Under the pieces are notes generated by a model. That model did not search any database. It was not told where the DNA came from and worked only from the letters and a program-made list of their open reading frames with translations. Made by a program: the position numbers and the translations under genes. This document shows positions 7,591-12,904 of a stretch of 12,904 bases of DNA, in pieces. Within the stretch, counting starts at the first letter, position 1; every line of letters starts with the position of its first letter. Origin of the DNA: Thaumasiovibrio sp043421945 (GTDB taxonomy: Bacteria > Pseudomonadota > Gammaproteobacteria > Enterobacterales > Vibrionaceae); contig JBHOGO010000107.1 of assembly GCA_043421945.1 (NCBI GenBank), forward strand, positions 1-12,904, read 5' to 3'.

Positions 7591-9384
7591 ATGACACCAC
7601 GCGATGCAAAGTTATCTTCATCGGCAGTCACTCGTACAGCCAGTCAAGTGGCTGATAAATTCGATCTTATCCCAGATGGAAGTAAACAGGGTGGAGATGC
7701 AAGTAAAACGAACATCCTTGCCCAAGCAAATATGTCTAGCAGTGACTCAAATTCTTCAACACTGAGTCCATTACGTCAAGACCATGACAAATTCACCAAA
7801 TCGCTCAATCTTTCCTCTGAAAGCAAAACGGGGCTGACAACCGCCTTGGCTGCCGAAGCGGTGAAAACCGGAGGGAAAAGTTGGACGCACAGTTTTGGTC
7901 AAGAAAATCAACAGCAACTCCAAGATGCTTCGCAAGATGTGCTTTCCAGTAATCAAGAGTTCAAAGAGGCCAACCAAGTGGCCAGTGACATTGGCAGTAA
8001 TGTCAGCTTTAAAGGTCGCGAGCTGGCGGGGGCGTTTACCAGAAGTCCAGAGTCCATGAGCCAATTAAACAGCGCATTCCAACAACACGCCACGCCCTTG
8101 ATGAGACAACGAGCCAATGCGTTACAGCAGCAACACCGAAGCAGTGGTTTAGGTGAACCACAGGCGAAAGCGTTAGCACAAGCGCAATCGCTGCTTAATA
8201 CCAGCAATTACACTGAGGGCAATGCCAATGATGGCATGCATGCCGCGCTTGCCGCTATCGGTACCGCGACTGGCCATCACATTACTGCCCCAGGCGACGC
8301 TCGACAAAACCAAGGTATCGGTGGTCCAGAGTTTGGTGGTACGCAACAAGCTGTTGGGGCGGGTATGCGGCCAACCGATACTTCGGAGGTTGATAATAAG
8401 GTCACTGAAAATGGACCAGCAGGTGAGGCGCCAACAACCCCTGAGCCTGTTGCGGCCGAGCCTGTTGTTACCACTGACCACTCAAACAATAAACAACTGC
8501 ATCTGGCTGGAGATGCAGCCAAAAACGCACAATATGGCAATGAACGCGTCGATTCAGTCCTTCAAGGCATGGAAAATACGCCGATGGTGACCCCAAGCAA
8601 GGGGCATACTGCTGCTACTATCGCTGATAACATCATGAATGGTGGCTGGAATCCTGGCAATATTCTCATGGGGGGTGCGAAAGGGGCATTGGAAGGCGGC
8701 TCACAAGTCGTCGATAAGGCGGGCAATATGACCCCAGAGCAACTTAAAGCGCAAATGGGGGAGTGGCGCGAGCAATATGGTGAGGCCAGCACCTCGCTCA
8801 ATCCCCTTACCAACGAAGGGCAAGCCAATATTTACGGCTACGTGGCTGCGGCAGGTCATAACGGATGGGATAAAGGCTCGGCAATCGCAGCTGCTGCGGT
8901 CAGCTGGGTTAGCGGCGGCGGCGCAGAATCTGACGCCACACCTAACGGTTTAGGGCAGCTGTCGGCTGCTGAACAATCGCAGTTCTGGCAGTATGCAGCG
9001 CAGCACTCCGCAAACGCAGGCAAAGAAGGCGCTTTAGCTGTACTCACCAATCATGGCGATAAAATGGTGGCTGCCGTGACCGGATTAGCGCAAGAAAAAG
9101 GGCTTACTCCTGGTCAGGCTGGCGTGGTCGGTGCTTCTGTAGCGGGCGGAGAAGAGCGCATGAATAACGCGCTTGAAACCTACAAACAAGAGCTGGCCAT
9201 CAATGATGAAGATAGCTTCGTGGATAACAACGGTAATGTCCAATTATCCGACAATGCTCAACGTGAGTATGACGCCGTGGCACCACGCCTGCAAGCGATG
9301 GCTGGTGCTGGCGAGCATGCCAGTGCCTACTTGAGTGATGTGGGTCGCCTAAACGCAGTCAGACAGGATTTGTACAGCGAATAG
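7591..9384 (+). CDS. TraG-like conjugation protein, C-terminal soluble region only
   Basis: The 597-residue product is rich in Ala, Gln, Ser and Asn, with no signal peptide and no clear membrane segment. The part DKFTKSLNLSSESKTGL, KSWTHSFGQENQQQL and FKGRELAGAFTRSPES resembles the serine/glutamine-rich soluble C-terminal region of F-type TraG/VirB6-like mating-pair proteins. A Pro/Glu/Thr linker (APTTPEPVAAEPVVTT, around residue 285) divides it from an Ala/Gly-rich C-terminal half. In F-type systems TraG has a multi-spanning N-terminus, a role in mating-pair stabilisation, and a C-terminal region involved in entry exclusion. Here the N-terminus is missing, and the ATG at 7591 has no ribosome binding site, so this is probably a 5'-truncated gene, though an independent protein is possible. 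By eye it is more GC-rich than its neighbours, which suggests transfer. Confidence 0.6.
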   Translation: MTPRDAKLSSSAVTRTASQVADKFDLIPDGSKQGGDASKTNILAQANMSSSDSNSSTLSPLRQDHDKFTKSLNLSSESKTGLTTALAAEAVKTGGKSWTHSFGQENQQQLQDASQDVLSSNQEFKEANQVASDIGSNVSFKGRELAGAFTRSPESMSQLNSAFQQHATPLMRQRANALQQQHRSSGLGEPQAKALAQAQSLLNTSNYTEGNANDGMHAALAAIGTATGHHITAPGDARQNQGIGGPEFGGTQQAVGAGMRPTDTSEVDNKVTENGPAGEAPTTPEPVAAEPVVTTDHSNNKQLHLAGDAAKNAQYGNERVDSVLQGMENTPMVTPSKGHTAATIADNIMNGGWNPGNILMGGAKGALEGGSQVVDKAGNMTPEQLKAQMGEWREQYGEASTSLNPLTNEGQANIYGYVAAAGHNGWDKGSAIAAAAVSWVSGGGAESDATPNGLGQLSAAEQSQFWQYAAQHSANAGKEGALAVLTNHGDKMVAAVTGLAQEKGLTPGQAGVVGASVAGGEERMNNALETYKQELAINDEDSFVDNNGNVQLSDNAQREYDAVAPRLQAMAGAGEHASAYLSDVGRLNAVRQDLYSE

Positions 9385-9449
9385 GCGAAGTTAGGGTTGG
9401 TATTTGGGCCTAACGCTATGAAGGGGTGGAAAAAGTGAACAGGTAAGGC

Positions 9450-9480
9450 AAAAAAAAACCTTGTAGAAATCTCTACAAGG
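9450..9480 (-). terminator. Intrinsic terminator for the minus-strand membrane-protein unit
   Basis: CCTTGTAGA (9459-9467) pairs with TCTACAAGG (9472-9480) around a four-base loop. On the minus strand the stem is followed by nine T (9450-9458). It lies 37 bases after the stop of the 177-residue protein. On the plus strand no T run follows, so it does not clearly serve the TraG-like gene. Confidence 0.85.
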
Positions 9481-9516
9481 GTTTGGGTGACTAAAAATCC
9501 ACTGCGTAGCAATAAC

Positions 9517-10050
9517 TTAAAATTCATTTTTATGACAATCAAAATACCTAGGGACACTACCATACCCTGCTCCAATAGAGTGGAATCCAGCTCCATTCAC
9601 CGCATCATTTTGCCGCATCTGAAAATCTAAATCCTCGCCTGCATCGAATTCTGGTTGGTGACAAGGCGTATAAATTGGCGTGAGCGGCTGACGATGCGCG
9701 TGAAGAACCAACCCAAAAAACGGTACCAATAAAAGAAGCCAAAGTGCCTGCCAACCAATCACGCTATATACCAGTCCCATCAAGACCACTCCAACGAGGG
9801 GGTGTGCGAACACCTTTTTGCAGCAGTACCAATAAAACAAGATAACGGGACTGAAAACGGTCATGGTAATGAACGCCGTTGACGGTTCAGCCAGCCCTTC
9901 CACCCACCCTAAAAAATACAAGCAAGAGTAAAAGAAGTTTGTCACAAGCAATAACAGCACAGTGCCAAATACTTTGAGCAGTAAACGGCCAACTTTTCGT
10001 ATGCCGAGCTCGACGGTTTGACGATGAGTTAGTGGGGAAATATCTCGCAT
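9517..10050 (-). CDS. Multi-spanning inner-membrane protein of unknown function
   Basis: The 177-residue product has three to four predicted membrane segments: VFGTVLLLLVTNFFYSCLYF, FITMTVFSPVILFYWYCC, and a double span from GVVLMGLVYSVIGW to LLLLVPFFGLVLHA. A basic N-terminal tail precedes them. A soluble C-terminal tail of about 55 residues (from about RQPLTPIY) contains two Cys-His pairs and GAGFHSIGAGYGSV. The ATG at 10050 follows GGAGG with a short four-base spacing. It lies 76 bases after the LytTR gene on the same strand and before a terminator, so it is probably the last gene of that unit. It also converges on the TraG-like gene. F-type and SXT-type conjugation systems carry small membrane exclusion proteins near traG, but I see no motif proving such a role. 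No family is recognised. Confidence 0.6.
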   Translation of the reverse strand: MRDISPLTHRQTVELGIRKVGRLLLKVFGTVLLLLVTNFFYSCLYFLGWVEGLAEPSTAFITMTVFSPVILFYWYCCKKVFAHPLVGVVLMGLVYSVIGWQALWLLLLVPFFGLVLHAHRQPLTPIYTPCHQPEFDAGEDLDFQMRQNDAVNGAGFHSIGAGYGSVPRYFDCHKNEF

Positions 10051-10126
10051 AGCGCCTCCGATGTGGTGCTTTATTAATCACACTGTAACATAGTTTTTCT
10101 GGACTAATTGCAAATTTCATGACTTG

Positions 10127-11049
10127 TTAACTGGTCATCGACCCCATATCTTCTTGCAAATGAAAGTTCTCTGGGTAGCGTAGCTCGATATTCACCTCTT
10201 TTTGCTGCGGTAACTTCGTCGAGAACTCATAATAATTTTTACCACGGTTGATGAATGCATGACGATCAATCACATCCATATTGACCACGGTTGTTTTATT
10301 CGCGCGTTGCAGGTTAGGCCAGTAGCTATTCAATAGTTTGGTTAACGAGGTGCGATAGAGCATGAATCGGGATCCATTTGAAAAATAAAACTCACACCCA
10401 TTTTTTTTGTGGTGATATACACCAATTCACCATTACCAAAAATGCCAAATTTGCTTTTATTTCCCTCGATGAAACCTATCAGATTTTGCAATCTTTCCTT
10501 TTCTGGCGAGGCTACGGGAGGAAGGCGAAGGTCACATTGCTGGCAGGCCTGATGGGTGTTTTTCAGATACCGAGATAGACTCCACCACGCTAAAGTAAAA
10601 AAAAGTACGGACAGAGGAAGCGAAACAGCCATCCAAAACAATGTGCTGCTTAAATCCGCGACGGTGTAAGCGATGGTACCAAAGTGCTGATAGCCCATGT
10701 TCAGATCTATCACGCCTTTGAAATTTGATGACATGCGCAAATACTCACCATTGCCGACATCATTGCACAGGACCTTGGCCACTTCACCTACGTTAATATC
10801 CAAGCAGACCGCCACCAGCTTAACCCCGTGGACAAGGGGCTCAAGCGCGTTTTTCAAACCAACCGCATCCTGATACAAAACCGACTCCCAAAGCATATCG
10901 GTATCCAAAATGGTTTCAAGGTGGAAAATTAACGCAGACTCTACCCATTGCGCTTGGCGCCTAATAAAGAAGGCAGTAATGAAGACAATGAGAAAACACA
11001 CACCGCCACAGGCTAACAACAAGCTTCTTTGTGGTACCGACTTAACCAT
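10127..11049 (-). pseudogene. Membrane-anchored LytTR-type transcription regulator, frameshifted in an A8 run
   Basis: Two frames join into about 307 residues if the A8 run (plus-strand T8 at 10401-10408) had nine A. The N-terminal part has TM1 (about 10-29), a periplasmic domain of about 105 residues, and TM2 (about 136-158, LFWMAVSLPLSVLFFTLAWW). The joined cytoplasmic part fits a LytTR DNA-binding domain (about 200-300): GNGELVYITTKK, NGCEFYFSNGSRFMLYRTSL, then NLQRANKTTVVNMDVIDRHA, which corresponds to the family's F-R-x-H-R-S-Y-L-V-N-x-x-x-I segment, and NYYEF plus a final strand. The match is by pattern and is divergent at the RxHRS position. The ATG at 11049 follows AGGAG and overlaps the upstream stop by 8 bases (ATGGTTAA), indicating translational coupling. 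Intact, it would be a one-component sensor regulator in the inner membrane, presumably working with the upstream periplasmic protein. Confidence 0.7.
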
Positions 11050-11981
11050 CTTTATCTCCTGCTGTATTCCACACTAACGGCCTCTTAGCAAACCCCCGCT
11101 TCGAGAATGACATCGAATCAATCTGACTCAAGCGCGTGTGAACGCCTGAGAGCTGTTGTTCGGTCAGTATTTCAACAGAGATTTTCAACAACTCATATTC
11201 AGAAGGTGATGCTTTGGCGAGTAAGCGGCAATCCTGACTGGGTATCAAATCCGAAGGTAAAGAATCAAAGGCCAGTGTTGAAACATCGTCAGAAGAAAGT
11301 GTTACGACGGGATCAAAAACATAGAGCGGTTGATCAATAATTCCACCCTGAGTGTGATAGGCAAATAGTTGGTTACGGTGACTCAGCAACGTCACCACAC
11401 CTGCCGCTGGGTCGAGTGCTTGCTTGACCTTCGCCCCACGTCGAAAAAGGTGCAATGATACGTTTTGCAAGCCGCTTTCCAGTAACGCATCTTGTAAATC
11501 CGAGGCCAAAGGCTTGTGCTCAATATCATAAACAATGTTGATGACGTGATGGTCAGCCTCGCTAAGGATAGAAACGAACTCTTTGAGGACTGATTGCTCA
11601 TTATTGATGGCCGAGTAGCCGTGTACACGATGCAACAGTTCTGGCGTTACTGTTCTTGCCAAGTACGGCGTATCACGACTAAATAGCGCCTAATAGAACG
11701 GCATTTGTATCCATGATGGTGATCAAGCTGAGAGCCCCTTCTTTGTTCAGCTTGTCAATGGCACCCGTTGCACGCTTGGACAAACCGTGGGTTTGGCCAA
11801 TGTGAATACTGCCCTGAGTATGCGCATCAGACATCAAATTTTTGAAGCCGTTAATAAAACGGGTCTCTGGTACTGAGCTCACACCAAGCAAGATGCCTAA
11901 TGACGGTGTTTGCGTTTGCGCTACAACACATCGAAATGGGAGCGTTGTTATCAGCACGAGAGAGAAAATTACATATCTCAT
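11042..11981 (-). pseudogene. Periplasmic binding-protein-like gene, broken by a single-base insertion
   Basis: A signal peptide (MRYVIFSLVLITTLPFRCVV, then AQ) starts at 11981 behind GGGAG (11990-11994). The frame stops at TAG (11679-11681), after NAVLLGAI. With one T fewer in the TTT run (plus-strand AAA at 11681-11683), it continues GAISRDTPYLARTVTPELLH and runs to the stop at 11042, giving 312 residues. That length and the alternating strand-helix pattern (LGILLGVSSVPETRFINGF, LSLITIMDTNAVLLGAI, HHVINIVYDIEH, GVVTLLSHRNQLFAYH) resemble ABC_sub_bind-type (PF04392) periplasmic proteins, but no diagnostic motif is certain. There is no transporter nearby. Its overlap with the LytTR gene suggests that it senses a ligand for that regulator. 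The downstream frame can start only at a TTG (11660-11662), with no signal peptide. Confidence 0.65.
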
Positions 11982-11989
11982 CTCAGTTA

Positions 11990-11994
11990 CTCCC
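11990..11994 (-). promoter_or_regulatory. Ribosome binding site that sets the periplasmic-protein start
   Basis: GGGAG lies eight bases before the ATG at 11981. It selects this start over longer in-frame options up to 12092 and places a clean signal peptide at the N-terminus. Confidence 0.7.
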
Positions 11995-12305
11995 AAAAAA
12001 ACATGGGGTGTTCGAATAACTGTTACACAAAATGCAGGCATCGCAAATAATCTCATGCAACAATCGCCCTGGAGCCGCAATGATTTTAACACTTAAAAAA
12101 CATAACCTTAATTCAACAACTCTCTAAAAATCATTAATTTCGCCATACCCAAGAAAGCATACAAGTGACAAACATCATTCCAAACTAAAAATTAGGGGCC
12201 AAAAACGCTAAATTTATAAAAGCTTTCTAATAAAAAATTAGATCTTCCTCCAACAATAAATTCCGCATGGGATCCCATAACCCTGTGCAGATAAAGCAGC
12301 CAACA

Positions 12306-12315
12306 TGTTCGAACA
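12306..12315. promoter_or_regulatory. Palindrome next to the transglycosylase ribosome binding site
   Basis: TGTTCGAACA is a perfect 10-base palindrome whose last base overlaps the AGGTGA site (12315-12320). This position would suit a repressor that blocks translation or transcription. A palindrome of this length can arise by chance. Confidence 0.3.
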
Positions 12316-12327
12316 GGTGAAGCGCGT

Positions 12328-12845
12328 ATGAAATTAACTCTAATTGCGACAATAACGGCTGCATTATCACTCAATGCCCACGCCCTCAACTTAAACGGAA
12401 CACTGTTTGAAAAAAGTGGTCATGAATACAACATCGACCCTTCTCTGCTTTACGCCATCGCACTGGCAGAGTCTGCTGTTAGAGTGGAGGATACTGCAAC
12501 CGTCAAACCTTACCCGCTGGCTATCCGCTCAGACAAACCGTTTTATCCCGAGAATAGCGCAGAAGCAGAGATCACCATTTGAGAATAGTTACAACGTCAC
12601 AAGGGATTGATATTGGTATCATGCAAATCAATACCTACTGGCAAAAAGATCACTTTAATGACCCTGTCGAGTTGCTGGGTGCACAAAAAAACATCGACAC
12701 CGGCGCAAAAGTTCTGTCTCAAAACCTCATCGCTAGCAACTATGACCTTCGCGTAGCAATAGGCAGGTACAACACGTGGTCAAACACGACGATTGCGAAT
12801 GCTTACGCAGACCAAGTGCTTGCCATTTATACCCAATTAACTTGA
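12328..12845 (+). pseudogene. Lytic transglycosylase (SLT family), frameshifted in a T run
   Basis: A signal peptide (MKLTLIATITAALSLNAHA) leads into YNIDPSLLYAIALAESA, where Glu48 matches the SLT catalytic glutamate. The frame then stops at TGA (12580-12582). One added T in the TTT run at 12578-12580 restores EITILRIVTTSQGIDIGIMQ, followed by INTYW and IGRYNTW, ending at 12845 with about 172 residues, a normal size for this family. The insert between the catalytic helix and the GIDIGIMQIN motif (PYPLAIRSDKPFYPENSAEA) is typical of SLT proteins associated with conjugation or secretion apparatus. The enzyme would cleave periplasmic peptidoglycan to let an envelope complex pass. AGGTGA lies seven bases before the ATG. 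The second half alone (from TTG 12579) lacks the catalytic Glu and a signal peptide. Confidence 0.88.
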
Positions 12846-12904
12846 AGATGCGTGTTTGAGCACCTGAAAATTATCATTTATTCGAGACGCCAGTGAGCCA
12901 GCGA

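Larger units (their letters stand above)
11982..12327. promoter_or_regulatory. Divergent promoter region between the sensor unit and the transglycosylase
   Basis: About 345 AT-rich bases lie between two genes that start in opposite directions, so both promoters must be here. Two perfect palindromes stand out: ATGGGATCCCAT (12267-12278) and TGTTCGAACA (12306-12315). The second touches the AGGTGA ribosome binding site of the transglycosylase, so it could be an operator. I could not assign -35/-10 boxes or a LytTR-type paired site with confidence. Confidence 0.5.

Noticed and set aside
7953..9050. Several opposite-strand ORFs within the TraG-like gene
   Set aside because: They are Cys/Leu/Pro-rich shadows of a GC-rich coding frame and lack start signals or family resemblance.
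9887..10120. Basic 77-residue minus-strand ORF upstream of the membrane protein
   Set aside because: It overlaps the membrane-protein frame, is Arg-rich and irregular, and lacks a ribosome binding site.
11842..12096. Plus-strand ORF antisense to the periplasmic-protein gene
   Set aside because: It is complementary to a signal-peptide coding region with a good ribosome binding site, and its product has no protein-like features.

Overview
The window looks like marine gammaproteobacterial DNA, most probably from a Vibrionaceae member. This is inferred from the moderate to low GC content and the gene types: a chitinase with ChtBD3 modules, a methyl-accepting chemotaxis protein, DUF1566 lipoproteins and an F-type TraG-like conjugation protein. 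I cannot tell whether it is chromosomal or plasmid DNA. The striking feature is decay. Five to six reading frames are broken, most of them by single-base changes in short homopolymer runs.

Region 1 (1-2485, mostly minus strand) holds a likely two-gene unit for exported lipoproteins, a double DUF1566/Lcl_C protein (601-1857) followed by a small ricin-B-like protein (61-534). A small tail-anchored protein of unknown role lies at 2174-2485.

Region 2 (2475-5744, plus strand) holds a small, possibly frameshifted membrane ORF, an intact cytoplasmic SGNH/GDSL hydrolase (2764-3285), a chemoreceptor pseudogene with three lesions (3720-5681), and a clean bidirectional hairpin terminator.

Region 3 (5783-7590) holds the 3' part of a GH18 chitinase gene on the minus strand. 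It keeps the end of the barrel, two Ig-like domains and two chitin-binding modules. The signal peptide and catalytic motif are gone. Beyond the breakpoint (about 7100-7117) lie roughly 470 bases without a convincing gene, containing short direct repeats and a strong palindrome.

Region 4 (7591-9384, plus strand) is a long, repeat-poor, Ala/Gln/Ser-rich protein that resembles the soluble C-terminal region of F-type TraG without its membrane N-terminus. By eye it is more GC-rich than its neighbours.

Region 5 (9450-12845) has a minus-strand unit transcribed toward TraG. It consists of a periplasmic-binding-like protein (11042-11981), a transmembrane LytTR-type regulator (10127-11049, overlapping the previous gene by 8 bases) and a multi-spanning membrane protein (9517-10050), ending in an intrinsic terminator. 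A lytic transglycosylase gene (12328-12845) diverges from it. In the present sequence the first two genes of the unit and the transglycosylase are each interrupted by one single-base indel, and repairing the indel restores a full family-length protein in each case. The proposed logic is that a periplasmic ligand sensor signals to a membrane-anchored LytTR regulator that controls the unit and/or the divergent transglycosylase. This is inference, and it is the best candidate here for an undescribed system.
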